NCBI GenBank assembly: GCA_032622095.1
Contig: CP136061.1
Coordinates: 25,176,991 to 25,240,990, forward strand
Source: Siphonodentalium dalli
Taxonomy: Eukaryota > Mollusca > Scaphopoda > Gadilida > Siphonodentaliidae
DNA length: 64,000 bases
Reading direction: 5' to 3'
Both the position numbers and the translations under genes were made by a program. A model generated the notes under the pieces. That model was given only the letters and a program-made list of their open reading frames with translations. It had not been told where the DNA came from and ran no database searches. Positions 12,663 through 24,180 of this stretch are shown one piece after another (the stretch's first letter is position 1; each line of letters opens with the position of its first letter).

Positions 12663-12758
12663 ACGGTATAATGATGAAAGATGTTGATGGTTATAATGGG
12701 ATTTGGCAGTAAGCATAGTGCTTATCTTTAGCCATCTCTTACACATATGAAATACTGA
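12663..12758 (+). repeat. 96-bp direct repeat, right copy
   Basis: Partner of 12051-12146. It is too long for a target-site duplication of a DNA transposon. It could be a local duplication, or terminal direct repeats of an unrecognised element. Confidence 0.85.
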
Positions 12759-13280
12759 ATGGTGACCGTTTCATACAGACACAAATATAATGTACATTTC
12801 GATGTATATAAATGTATACAGCTCAATGAAATTACTGTTGTTATTGTTAATTATAATGTGCCTGATACCCCCACCCCTTCCAATCGTAGCAGGTTTTGGC
12901 AGGGTACTTTGGAATCGATATTACACTTAATTTAATTTTGATTTTAATGTGTTTTTAATTTGTTTTATACATAGCAGCTTAAGATCGTATACATCAGGTC
13001 TGTGCATAATATGGCTTGAATCTGCCAGTTAGTTCTATATATTGCTGAATGTTAGCGAATATCTCAATATATTTTCGTTCATTATGCGGAAGGTGTCTAT
13101 TGTCATGGTGTAACAAACGAATTCCATTTCAGTGTTAGTGGTTTCGATTTTTAAATAATCGTTCTGCAATATATACTTTGCATGCTCTGTTTGCGAAGCA
13201 TTGCGTCGACGGGAGTGCAAGGTATTATTATCTTAAGACAACAAATCTATTGCTCGACATTTCGATTGGAGGACAAGGGT
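12759..13280. other. No gene or repeat recognised
   Basis: AT-rich unique-looking sequence between the 96-bp repeat and the three-unit tandem repeat upstream of the first lectin-gene exon. Confidence 0.4.
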
Positions 13281-13470
13281 CCTAAGATCGCTGCACTGTT
13301 CATCTCGAATTCATTTGGACTGGCTTGTTACTTATAGTAGGGTCCATGATCGCTGCACTGTTCATCTCGAGTTCATTTGGACTGGCTTGTTACTTATAGT
13401 AGGGTCCTAAGATCGCTGCACTGTTCATCTCGAGTTCATTTGGACTGGATTGTTACTTATAGTAGGAGCC
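13281..13470 (+). repeat. Tandem repeat, three ~63-bp units
   Basis: Three nearly identical units containing GATCGCTGCACTGTTCATCT, starting near 13281, 13344 and 13406. The array ends about 85 bp before the ATG at 13556, so it lies in the presumed promoter region of that gene. Confidence 0.9.
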
Positions 13471-13501
13471 TAAACGCGGATAGCGATGGCATGTTCACGG
13501 C

Positions 13502-13508
13502 TTTATAC
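13502..13508 (+). promoter_or_regulatory. Possible TATA element (TTTATAC)
   Basis: Located 48 bp upstream of the ATG at 13556, a plausible distance for a start site near 13530 and a short 5' leader. Weak match, inference only. Confidence 0.3.
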
Positions 13509-13555
13509 GGCATTCTAGATCACTAATAATAGATTCTAGATTCTAAAACACAGAA

Positions 13556-13805
13556 ATGAATTACTGGAGAGTACTATTAACGATTCGTTTATGTTCCAGT
13601 GCAATCTTAGCGATCCTTCCCATCGCAACGTTTTTCAGGAATACATCGCCTTCGCCTGGATTGGTGATTTCATCTGGTGAAGTTCGCTCGAGGATCGAGT
13701 GTGCAGTTCAATGTTCAGGAAACACATATTGTAGATCGTACGACTACAATGGGTTCACATGCAATCAGAGGTCAAATTTCTGTGGCATGTACGTCCGTCG
13801 TTTTG
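13556..13805 (+). CDS. First exon: signal peptide + apple/PAN-like domain
   Basis: The frame opens at ATG 13556 with an N-terminal hydrophobic stretch (residues about 5-27, rich in L, I, A) that looks like a signal peptide. A cysteine-rich segment follows, with Cys at about 49, 53, 59, 69 and 76 and the pattern CAVQCSGNTYCRSYDYNG, typical of apple/PAN modules that bind proteins or sugars in secreted invertebrate proteins. The exon ends at 13805, directly before a consensus donor GTGAGT, in phase 1; read-through would stop after two more codons. The lectin exon at 44459 has a phase 1 acceptor on the same strand. Apple/PAN plus C-type lectin is a common architecture in molluscs, so I infer the same gene, with an intron of about 30.7 kb unless further exons were missed. 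A separate short gene is the alternative. Confidence 0.55.
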
Positions 13806-13940
13806 GTGAGTGACGTCAGTATGTTCGCTCTTCAATCGTTCATTTAATGGTCAGACGCACGTTATATGGTATTTCAAAATGGATTTTCTCAAATATTTTC
13901 AGGAATCTGGTACAAGCGATTATAGTGACACAATATTTAA

Positions 13941-14357
13941 AGGTACTCAATCCGATCAGACGCTCATAAATTACTATTTCTTTGGCTTCGGGTGTAAACA
14001 AATATTTGATTCGAGTCGAGGAACCTATACCCATCAACGCTCAGAGTGATCATATATCAATTTTTGAAGTTTTGTTATTCTATTGTTTGTGGCCCAGAAA
14101 CACGCCGTCCAAAGGATGGTCTCGGTCAAATTGCGTTATTATTACGACTTGATTTTAGAGTTATGCATCTTCGTCCGTTTGAATAAGTGTTTCTGTGGCA
14201 ATTATTAGTACACATCTCGAGAAATAACAAACATCAAAAATCAATATCTGATCACTCTGAGCTTTGATGGGTGGGTTCCTCGACTCGAATCAAATATTCT
14301 TTACCCCTGAAGCCAAAGAAATAGTAATTTATGGGTGCTTAATCGGATTGAGTACCT
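13941..14357. mobile_element. TTAA MITE family A, copy 1
   Basis: The ends are inverted copies starting AGGTACTCAATCCGAT, with homology running about 140 bp inward from each side. TTAA flanks both ends (13937-13940 and 14358-14361), as expected of piggyBac- or Kolobok-mobilised elements. It lies in the first intron of the presumed lectin gene. No transposase inside. Confidence 0.85.
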
Positions 14358-14579
14358 TTAAGAACCATTGACCCATTGTATATAACCTCATGTTCTTTAC
14401 TTTTATAGCATGAACAATATTAAAAATGTTACTGTTTTCTGGTGCTACGAACTGCTGTAAAATAGATTGTTTTCAAAATTGCAGTTCATGAGGATCATGA
14501 GAAGAGATTTAAGTTTTCTTGATCAATGAAATTTAATAATTATTTTCAATTAGAAAGGCAATTACCCATAAATAATATA

Positions 14580-15062
14580 TAAGAGTAGGATATGTCTGTC
14601 TGTCCGTCTGTTCGGATTTTTCTCCCAGACCCCGTGAACCCCTGAATGTGATTAATCATCTGACATGTCCGCGATTAATCTGTACTCAAAATGATATATC
14701 ATTTACCGTGATAGAAAAAGGTGAAGTAATGATACGATCGTTTAATTTATTGTTTGCAAACATTTTCTGATCAAAATTGTCCGGAAAGCAATGCTTTGTT
14801 TACAAATCAATATCGTTCCTTTCGCAACGAACCTCTGACAAATGCATGTTTGAAATCCTCATGCTTGGGAGATGCTATCCTCTATGTTCTTATACATAAA
14901 TCGTCGATTTGACCTAATCCGATGACATACCGGTACAAGCAAGATAACTCCAGCCCACGATTCTGGGTTTAATGTTCGTTATAGAAGAATAACAGGACGG
15001 GACTCGGTTAAAAACAGCATCAACCCAACCGATACCCCAGGCTGTGGACCGAACAGACTTGG
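14580..15062 (+). repeat. Dispersed repeat E, intact copy
   Basis: Matches 19195-19980 with scattered substitutions, with landmarks such as CATCTGACATGTCCGC, ATCATTTACCGTGAT and GACGGGACTCGGT. The other copy is split by a MITE. The site corresponding to that insertion is unoccupied here, with a single TTTAAT. Confidence 0.75.
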
Positions 15063-15097
15063 TCTAATCAGATACATGCATGTACTACTAGCATTAA

Positions 15098-16512
15098 AGG
15101 GGGACTGTACACTAAATCAGGTCATTTATGGGACCATCTCCATTTATAACGACCCCGCTCGGTGCACTAGCGCCGAGCTCGGGTCGTGTATAGGTAACAG
15201 GCGGGCGTACGTACTTGTGACGTCACACATAATTTACAGTATACTGTGAAGGTGAAAGTTTTAGCGACACAACTTTTTCGTGAAACAAATCACGTAACTT
15301 CCGGCATTGGTTTCACAAAATCGCGGAATAAGATATGAAACGAATTTGCTACTTCACAACTTTCGATATGTGGTAATGGACAACTGAAGTATTTATTTAT
15401 TTATAAACAGTAAGTCGTTATGAATATGCCCTGCATAGGTTGACTGGTCCCCGGACTATAAACCTTGCCATCGCTCTGCTTTGGACGTCTTATGGGAGGG
15501 CACGTCACAGAGCGATAGCGCCGTAGTGTTTCACATATGAGCCATGGACGAGTCTATATTTCTAACTTTACGCCGTCATGACGTCAAAGCGTCATTTGTC
15601 CCTGCGGGCCAGAATCCAGACATGACTGAACGTGTCATGTCGTCTCCGCGGACAACTGATTTGACCTCACTATAGACTAGACATCTATTGGTTGATTTAT
15701 TGGTCGAGAGTTTAACGTCGGTTTAGCCGCTGTATGCCATATATCACGACCATACTGGACACATAAACACAGACACGCGTTTCAATTACTAGTTATATTA
15801 TACCGGTTTGATTTGGTAGGCCTACTGTGTATTACATTTTAGCTACATTACTTGTATTTAAATTCGCGCAGTACTATTTTTTCGCACACCCATTGGTGCG
15901 CGAATTTAAAACTGAGGGAAAAATAATACGACTTCCAAGTTTACCGTAATTCCACGGGGAAATAAGATACATGTATGCCAATTGCTTGTGAGAATCACAC
16001 ATAGACCAGAATGAAAGCAGAAAACAGGTCACCAAATCCTCAAACGACGAATGAAGCCATTCTCATACACATGTAATCTGAGTTAATTATAAGATAAAAT
16101 CAAGTTTTACATGTACACCCAGCAGCAAATACGATGTTTTTGTTTACTACTTCCCACATCAATGGTGTTCATATATAAAGATTTAACTATATCATAATGA
16201 TTATTTAAAGCACCCGTATTCAATAACATATAATTCTTACTATTATGACGGGGTCGTTCTGTATGCCTTGCATATTATCATATTATTCAACAGAATATAG
16301 GCAACAAATGATTGAATTTGACCCATGGATTAGTTCAAAATACACTTGTATGCTCTATGGAAGATGCAAACAACATGGTAATTATAATTAACATGAATAA
16401 ATGGCTGGAGTAATAAATTCATTTCCATTATAATTTATTCATTTTTGCATATATTTTGTTGAGTATAAAAGGAGATGGTCCCACAAATGACCATATTTAG
16501 TGTACAGTACCC
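15098..16512. mobile_element. MITE family B copy, split by a nested element
   Basis: The left end AGGGGGACTGTACACTAAAT at 15098 follows a TTAA. The right end, in inverted orientation, is at about 16475-16512. The inner sequence from 16283 matches the complete family member at 47384-47730. Between about 15147 and 16280 another element is inserted, with inverted AACGACCCCG near its borders (15148 and 16258). A copy of the latter's end lies at about 34021-34062. The nested element itself carries segment B at 15447-15831. Confidence 0.65.
15447..15831 (+). repeat. Segment B, second copy
   Basis: Copy of 12222-12662 with the same start and end sequences, lacking a ~75-bp middle piece. It keeps the TGACGTCA octamer at 15579-15586. 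Confidence 0.8.
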
Positions 16513-17293
16513 CAGTAATTAACATATTTGACAAAAGAACAATTTAAAAATACAAATGACGTTGTTTGCTGGGTATTTCAAGCGTTTACTAACTAACAAC
16601 TAACGACCAATGATGTTCAATATTATCTGACAAACGTTAAACCCTGTATGATTGCTACACGAACCATCCCTTGAATTTGGCATTTTTCTTCTCTGGTATT
16701 TCTCTAGAACTGAATGGAATTCTATATCGCCTTCTACGGTATTGTCTTTTTCTGTAGCTAATTTCGAGGGCTGTCTGTATACCAGAATACGGTATAATGA
16801 GATTCAGCCATTAAACCAAATCACAGTACATGTATGTGCCGATAGTTCTATATCAAGTTCCAAGTGTCAGACACATGTACCCTGAGTTTAATTTTTGAAT
16901 TCCCATCACCCACTTGTGCCAGTGCGGTATTATTTAAAATGAGCGTAATGGTTACCTCATCCATTTATGATAACCATTCATAAACAAATAAGTCATATAT
17001 TTATCCTCATGATGCCCTTATCAAAGGGTATTTAAGTTGGATGTTCTTATGGGGTTGTCGTGATACATGTACAGTTTACAATAAACATTGCGACGAGCAG
17101 AACATTGGCTTGGAAATATGAAATTTTGACCAATTTGGCTCAGACAAGATGGGACATTTTAAATTGGCAGATAAGCCATCATGCATATTTGATTGATACT
17201 GGAGAGACTCATACAACCCACGCCTCAATCTCAAGCCTAATAATTTATAAACTTTGTCATGTTACGGTGATAATATTATTGAACAAATACTTC
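16513..17293. other. No gene recognised
   Basis: AT-rich intronic-type sequence. Open frames are short and without known motifs. Confidence 0.4.
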
Positions 17294-17297
17294 TTAA

Positions 17298-17693
17298 AGG
17301 TACTCAATCCGAATTAACGCTTGCAAATTACCATTTCCTTGGCTTCGGGGGTAAACAATATTTGATTCGAGTCGAGGAACCCACACATCAAAGCTAGGAG
17401 TGATCAGATATCGATGTTTGAAATCTATTCTTTTAATTTTCATTGGCCCGGTAAACTGTCGACGAGAAGAACTTATCTGACCAGATAACAGATGAAGATC
17501 GATAACTCTCAAATCCAGTGGCTTTTTTGTGTCAGATATTTGACAACTGGCAAAATTTCGTTGAACAAAACGTTGATAAATAACAGGTTTTGGGCAATTT
17601 ATACTATAGTTGACTGTGGTTAGCATTATTTTGGGACAATTAATCGATTCTGATGACTGAAGCGGTATTTCAAAATTTTCGGATTGAATACCT
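17298..17693. mobile_element. TTAA MITE family A, copy 2
   Basis: Starts AGGTACTCAATCCGAA and ends in the inverted form, flanked by TTAA at 17294-17297 and 17694-17697. The inner halves share GGGCAATTTATACTATAG and neighbouring words with copies at 19.3, 30.1 and 36.5 kb. The 142-codon open frame on the minus strand is a by-product of the repeat. Confidence 0.85.
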
Positions 17694-18179
17694 TTAATAC
17701 ATAAAACAAAATATTGCCTCAAACAAAATCGTGGACAAGAAAACTATTTGCTCTTTTTGCTCAGTGTAAAACACTGTTGATATGGAACTTAAAGAGCGTT
17801 TGTCAATCTTCTGTTGGAAACAACTGTTAAATTTATCAGACTTTGTTAAGTCTTTTCACAGTATATGCATGTAACGTCTAAATGTATACATGCTAGAATA
17901 CCACTAGTACTCACTCACTAGTATTTCCTGAATTTTGGTGATCAAAATGTGTGTTTAAAGTGCGGAATTCCATGTACATGTACTTGGTTTAAATTGATGC
18001 CTAAAGTGTATGAGCTGTTTGAATGTTCGTTGAAGTGCGTGCATGCAAAATAACACAAAAGTCGGTAAAATAAAGTGACTCCATGCATCAATAATCAACA
18101 AATACATGAATAAATATATTGACAACAGATTGTTCTTACTTTCGTTATTAATAGCTCTCCAATAATGAAATTTTGCATG

Positions 18180-18800
18180 TCAAAACCATCGCTCACGGTA
18201 CATGTAAATACTATTGTTGGAGCAGGGGGGAGTCGGAAAAAATTTGCAAGCACGTATGCTGATTTTTGACTTTCGACCCTTGTTGGGACCCACCCACCCC
18301 CACGTCCAAATTCTTTTCCGTTTTCGGCAGTTTTTTCCGACCATTTTTTGAAACCCACCCCCTTTTAACACTAAAACAGAGATTTGCGGGGGGGGGGATT
18401 CACTGTAAACAGTTGTATGTGAATTTCTGTGCATACTATTAGTCATGGATGTTAACATTGACATGTAAATAGGAACAAGCCATTTTGGGGTCATTCGGTC
18501 AAAAAAACATGGCTGCCAGCGGATTTCAAAATTCAATGCATTCGCATGGGCTACAGGCTATACTGTTTGTCTGATCATCATGAAATTTGTCATTTATGTT
18601 AATATTGACATATAAATGTGTTTTAAACCAAACTCATTGCAAAAACAGTCAAAAAGACTTGCAGGAAAAATATTTTTGAGTTGCGGAAAAAAATGTTTGT
18701 TGGTCCTATAGACCACCCACCCACCCCGACATACGTGCCCGGAAAAAACTTTTTTCCACCCTCCTGGTTGGAGAGGAATTTACCTGAAAATGTCAAATTA
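18180..18800. repeat. C-rich dispersed repeat, two related blocks
   Basis: Blocks at about 18225-18400 and 18655-18775 share words such as GACCACCCACCCACCCC or close variants, followed by T-rich tracts. A related block is at 51620-51790. A G10 run is at 18388-18397. No coding evidence. Confidence 0.4.
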
Positions 18801-19029
18801 GACACCAATGTGTGTTTAGTAAAAAAAATGACGATAAGCATTGGATAAGATCAAAGCATTGAAAACTATTTTGAAAAAATCAATAGACTAAAATATTTGA
18901 ACTTACTACATTGAACACAATTTTTATATAGAGCGATGTTTGTTCACAAACAACGGTACCAGTTCTGTTTATATAACAATACGCGAACTTTCATTGTTGG
19001 AGAACAGAAGTAATGATTATACAAGTAGG

Positions 19030-19120
19030 TACTCAACAGACCAAGTCGTCTCGGCCCACAACAGCTAGGGATATCGGTTGGGTTTATGCTGTTTTGGACT
19101 GAGTCCCATCCGGTTACTCT
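19030..19120 (-). repeat. Dispersed repeat E, inverted end fragment
   Basis: Reverse complement of the last ~90 bp of repeat E (compare 14990-15062 and 19905-19980). Confidence 0.6.
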
Positions 19121-19194
19121 TATATAACATACTTTTATTAAAAAGGCGTGCTACATTTACACGCGGAGCCCGGTCATTTATGTGAACCACTGAA

Positions 19195-19980
19195 ATATGA
19201 TTAAACATCTGACATGTCCGCTATTAATCTGTCTTCAAAATAATATACCCCGTATCATTTACCGTGATGGAAAAAAGGTGATTTGATGATACAATACTTT
19301 AAAGATGCATAATCCGATTTAGCGCCCCTCAATTACTATTTGTTTGGATTCTGGGGTAAAACATATTTAATTAGAGTCGAGGAACCCAACTATCAATCTC
19401 AGAGTTATTAAATATCGATTTTTGAAATCTATTATTTTTCACCATCGAGAATTGTTTTGTGGCCCAGTAAACAATCGACGGGCCGATGGTCTCGGACCAA
19501 ATTGCGGACGAAGATGGATAACTCTAAAATCAAGAGGCTTTCTGTTGATAATAAGGACTAATTTCGTCGAACAACATGTTGATAAATAACACGTTTCGGG
19601 CAATTTTATACTATAGTTGACAGTGGTTTGCATTATTTTTGGGCAATTAATCGATTATGATAACTGAAGCGGCATTTCTAAAATTGATGTTGTTGTTGGA
19701 ATCTGATTATATGGGGACCATCGAATCGGATTGAGTACCTTTAATGTATTTTCACATACATTTTCTGATGGCGTTGTTTACTTGTAAAACATTTTTACAT
19801 TCAACGGACCTCTGATATGTAGATGTTTGGTGACATCATTCTTGAGAAAGGCTGCCCTCTATGTTCGTATGTACGCCACGATTCTGGGCGTAAAGTCTTT
19901 TAGAAGAGTAACGGGACGGGACTCGGTCCAAAACGGCATGAATCCAATAAATATCCCAAGCTGTTACGACTTGGTCTGGG
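19195..19980 (+). repeat. Dispersed repeat E, copy split by a MITE
   Basis: Homologous to 14580-15062. Continuity is broken by the TTAA MITE at 19303-19740, and the homology resumes immediately after it. Confidence 0.75.
19303..19740. mobile_element. TTAA MITE family A, copy 3 (nested)
   Basis: Starts AGATGCATAATCCGATT and ends CGGATTGAGTACCT, flanked by TTAA at 19299-19302 and 19741-19744. The empty equivalent at about 14740-14755 has one TTTAAT. This pins the insertion site and the TTAA duplication. Confidence 0.9.
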
Positions 19981-20512
19981 TAAGTAAGTACCTTTACGAT
20001 ACATGGAGATGTCCACTGTAACTACTGTAAGAAGTAAAATATTTCAGGATTTTAAGATATATTTTTTATTTATCAAGCATTTTTTGGGAGAACAAGATAT
20101 TACCGGTATTAAATAACTGACATGACGGTGACCACATTACACATACAGCTATACTTAAAGTAATTGACCACCTCTAATGTGGTGTCACCCCGGTAATACT
20201 GCGGCATTATACCGCGGTAACCTCCAACACCGCGGTAAGATTACCGTTTCAACACTGCGAGGACTGCGGTCATTAGTACAAATATCTTAGTGGGCTCTCC
20301 ACGGTGTTGAGTGTTTTGCGTATCGCATACTCATTACGCACTGTATTGTATCATAATATGGCGTTTGGTTACTAATAAGGCGTACGACCTTGACAATAAC
20401 ATACTATGTATGCGACTATTTATTATTGTTGTAAGAACAATGTTTGTCTATTTGAATATTGTTTCTGTTTATAGCCGTTTTAACAGATGTGACTATTTTA
20501 ACAGCAATCATG
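19981..20512. other. No gene; fragment of MITE family C
   Basis: About 20380-20510 resembles one arm of the TTAAAGGCACG-ended MITEs (TGACAATAACATACTAT, TTTTAACAG). The rest is unrecognised. The GCGGTAA-rich stretch at 20190-20275 contains several short inverted repeats. Confidence 0.4.
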
Positions 20513-21500
20513 GACGTGGCTAGAGGGTCTCCGTTGGGGGTGGTGTCCACATTTGTAATTCCAACTGCACCCCCCCCCCTTGACCAAAAGTTTTGCATAA
20601 TTTCATTCCCTCCTTGCACCTAAGTGTTCACACGCCTAATAGCCTATTTATAAACCATGGTTCTATCTACCCGGTATGATAATATTCATATATTTTGAAC
20701 CTGAAAATTGCACAAACCTAACATCTAGTGGTCTAACTCCAAACAAATGCACACGACTACGGGCAATAGACAGGACACACGGGCCGACCATGGTTGTTCG
20801 GCCCGGTGTGAGAACATTTTGAAAACTAAACAAGAAAATCGCAAGATCCTAGCATCTAGACTGACCTGAAGCTTTCCTAGTGTTGGAAATTTTAAACCTC
20901 ATACTCTCCCTTAGTTTGGAAAATTTCCAACTGATGACCATTTCAGTCAACAATGTTAACCCAATGTAGTAAAATATTGTTTTCTTAAACTCATTAGCGG
21001 TTTTTTATTGGCCACGGGGATGGACCAGGACACACCGGGCCGACCATGGTTCGGCCCGGTGTGCGAAAAGCATTAATAGAGTTGGACATTTCAAATCTGA
21101 CACCCCGACTTAGGTTGGAAAATTTCCAACTGATGACAATTCCAGTGACAATTTTGACCAAATGTAGGACAATATTGTTTTCTTAAATTAACTAGCAGTT
21201 TTTGACTGGCCACGGGGGAGGGACCAGGACACAAGCTTTCCAAGTGTTGGAAATTTCCCACGTGATGGCCATTTCAGTCCAATATGTTTACCAAAAGAAG
21301 GAAAATATGCAAATATTGGTCCCATAACAATAAATTGTTTGAAAATCAAACTACAAGAACATTTTCAACCTACTGTTGGTGTGAAATTCCAACTAATGTT
21401 GTGTCAGGTATGAAATTTCCAACTGTTGAAAATTTTGACCAAAGTTTGGGGGTGTCACCTCCCCCCCCCCCAAATCCCCCCTGTCGCCACGTCTCTGACA
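20513..21500. repeat. Dispersed element with internal repeats and GC hairpins
   Basis: Ends resemble inverted copies: GGACGTGGC near 20513, and GCCACGTC near 21485. The inside has three diverged units, each with a word like GGCCACGGGG..GACCAGGACACA, starting near 20756, 21008 and 21205. Two carry a GC-rich hairpin: CACACCGGGCCGA and TCGGCCCGGTGTG face each other around CCATGGT at 21033-21065, and a relative lies near 20778-20813. C10 and C11 runs are at 20570-20579 and 21461-21471. A related piece lies at 24541-24800. Confidence 0.5.
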
Positions 21501-22467
21501 GCACCAAATACGCGAAGGCCATCTGTATCATAAAGTCATTTGCAACCATTTCCCCTGCAGAATGCCAGTATCGGAGAATCACGTGACATACCAAACATGT
21601 AACTCTTCCGATACTTTCATTTTCGTAAGGGAAGGACATTCTCGGCTATTAACATGTTTTATTATGGCCGCACATTATGAATGTATTATTGATCCAACGA
21701 AATTAAATGGGAAACATGATAAAGTCGGACATATGTTTTGAGATTTCGGACGGTGGATCGGTTTATTTTTATTTTTTTTCTCAAAACCAATACAATGGAA
21801 ATGGGTGGGGGTTGGGATAGCAGCTGCCAGGATAGTGGAAATGCACATATTATTAATTTGGCTTAAGACAATTGTTCGTGAATAAATCAAGGTGATTAAT
21901 TTATAAATATTGACGTATTTACGAAAGCGTAGCTCCTCGCGTGTTGTCGCTTTTTCAAGTTATTTTTGAGCCCAAGATGTACGTAAGCAACTTGACCGAC
22001 TTCATTGAAATCGCACGAGAACCTCAACCAATGAGGACGTTCATACTTATTCATAGAGCCATTTTTATGCGAGGAATGAATGTATGGCCATAACTATTAA
22101 ACTAACGTATTATATAAGCCAACAAGACGGATCGAAATTCGCCGTTAAATGACAATATATATGTATGACCGTCATATCGATCGACAGTATTGATCTCTTT
22201 GTGAAAGAACACAGTTCAGAATACAAATAGAATAAATTTTGATCGGCCGATGTCATTTGCATAATGGCGGCTGAGCAACCACCCTCAACCACTAGGTTAA
22301 ACTAGTTGGCATAAACTGTTACAGCTAAAATCGTTTTTCATAATGGGTTGTAGGGGTCTGAAAAATAGAAAAATAACTATCGGGGGAGGTGGGGGAGGAG
22401 GCAAAACTGCCAGTATAGCCTGTGCTAAATGCGAAATTCGTTTAATTATTTTACAAAATTGGGAAAG
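21501..22467. other. No gene recognised
   Basis: Mostly AT-rich. Open frames are short and unrelated to known families. ATAATGGCGGC at about 22261 is another YY1-like core. Confidence 0.4.
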
Positions 22468-22471
22468 TTAA

Positions 22472-23063
22472 AGGGGTACTGTACCCAAGATGTTGTTGTT
22501 GGTTTCTATAATCCCCGAGTCGGAGAATAAGGTAACAACTTTTCCATTTTTTGAAAGTCTGTTGAGTACGAAGTATTGTTACGGATGGCAAATTTACCGG
22601 AATGCAAAAATACAAATTGTCGTTGTCGAGTAATTTTTGTACAGTTTTCAACCAAATGAATCAAATAAACATTATATTATATGCTTAGTAGTCCCATATA
22701 CTCATTTAAGTTAGTGTATGGTCACTAGTCAATGAGTGGCTTGGGTTTTCTCCCCGTATAAGCATAATGTTTCAAACGATCGTGTGTGCAATTGTTTTAT
22801 TAATCCAGTATCCCTCAATTATAATTTGATTACGTTTTGTACACGGAAATTCCAATTTTAAGAGACGCCATTTTATGGCTGGAGCCATAAAATCAATTTA
22901 TATTAAATTATTAACTTTTAAATTATTAAATTTTAAGATAGCCTATTAACCTGAGCGTTTACAGAATACATCTTCGACTCAAATTACTTATATTTCTATA
23001 TAGTATCGATAATAGATCGTTGTTATCACCGGGAATTTATTGAAAATGGCGTACAGTACCCCT
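22472..23063. mobile_element. TTAA MITE family D
   Basis: Ends AGGGGTACTGTAC and GTACAGTACCCCT are inverted copies and sit between TTAA at 22468-22471 and TTAA at 23064-23067. About 590 bp with no coding capacity seen. The termini resemble family B (GGGGGACTGTACAC) but the interior does not. Confidence 0.8.
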
Positions 23064-23067
23064 TTAA

Positions 23068-23555
23068 GTTACAAATTTTGATATTTAACATGATTTTCGT
23101 ATTCAGTGGAGGCCAACTCTGTGTGTTTGGTTATAGGAAAATATTCCGATTTCTCCCCCTGAATTATCTCATATGCGCTTTCAAGACATTGTTTTGAAAT
23201 TTCTATGATAACTGTTGTTTCAAATATTTCTCAGCTCTAACAAAGCTCTATCAGGAGGAAGAAGCTTATTTACTGACATGCGCTCTATCGTGGTATCTTT
23301 TTGTGTTGAACATGGTTAATTTGAGTCAAAAATAGGTACAAGTAAGCGTTCTTGTGTGCAAACCAAGGGGAAAACTCCTGACAAATTGTACGAAGAAGCT
23401 AAAGTACAGCCATATGATTACACCTAGCATTTCTGACGTTACTACGCCAAAGATAATTGCTCAGCATATATTTGAAGTGCAGTACCCCCTCCAGGTTTGT
23501 CCAACATTGCTGGAAATTGTTTATTGCTACACAAGTCTTTAATTCGTCCATTCTG
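23068..23555. other. No intact gene; flank of a LINE fragment
   Basis: No recognised coding sequence before the minus-strand LINE end that begins at about 23560. Confidence 0.35.
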
Positions 23556-23559
23556 TGAA

Positions 23560-23910
23560 GATTTAAACTGAGTACATCGTTAACCCTTTCAATACTGCAT
23601 GGTGGAGTTTCCTGAAATTGTGCGAAAACCATGTGCCATTGCATTCTCTCGATGATGGTAGTCAAATAGTTCTTTCTGCTGCGACAATTTGTACGGGCAG
23701 ATTGTTCCATGTAGTGATTACTCTTTGTGTAAAGAAATGTTTTCGAATATGTTTCTTGACACAATGTTTCTGTAATTTGTATTCGTGATATCGGGTGCCT
23801 TTGTGCAATGGTTTCTCAAATAACTTATGTCTGTCGATGTTGTCCAGACCATGAGTTATTTTGTACACTTCTATCGTGTCTCTTCTTTTTCGTCTACACT
23901 TTAGTGACAC
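23560..23910 (-). pseudogene. LINE ORF2 C-terminal fragment
   Basis: The minus-strand frame from 23910 contains the order of motifs found at the C-terminus of non-LTR retrotransposon polyproteins: LKCRRKRRDTIEVYKI, GLDNID, TRYHEYKLQK and FFTQRVITTWNNLP. The open frame stops near 23662, and weaker similarity continues in another frame. Only the distal ~100 residues remain. The reverse-transcriptase core and endonuclease are absent, so this is a 5'-truncated dead copy. The motif style is CR1/Jockey/RTE-like; the clade cannot be fixed from this piece. Confidence 0.75.
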
Positions 23911-23944
23911 GAGGTTAGTCTTAAAGACATATTATGTACTTGTT

Positions 23945-24180
23945 CGGATGTGTAAAACTGATTAGTTAGTATCCAGGCGCTATGCCAACTGGAGGAATGT
24001 ACCATTCTACTAACATCGCAGAGAATCTTAAGGAAATCGACCGTAACACGCCATAGAAAACATCGATTGAACTACGCTCAAATGTAAAACGATCCTCACA
24101 ACGCATTGGCGGTCGGATTTGGGTCAGGACCAGTCTAATTGTCTGCTTCACGGAAGTAAAAGTGTTTATTAATAATATAT
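23945..24180 (+). repeat. Dispersed repeat F, uninterrupted copy
   Basis: Shares TAGTA(T/C)CAGGCGCTATG, ATTCTACTAACATCGC and ACCGTA.CAC with 41735-42420. In that second copy an LTR interrupts the repeat after GGCGCTA. Here it runs straight through. Confidence 0.75.

Noticed and set aside
17294-17722. 142-codon minus-strand frame
   Set aside because: Coincides exactly with a TTAA MITE and is broken in the sister copies.
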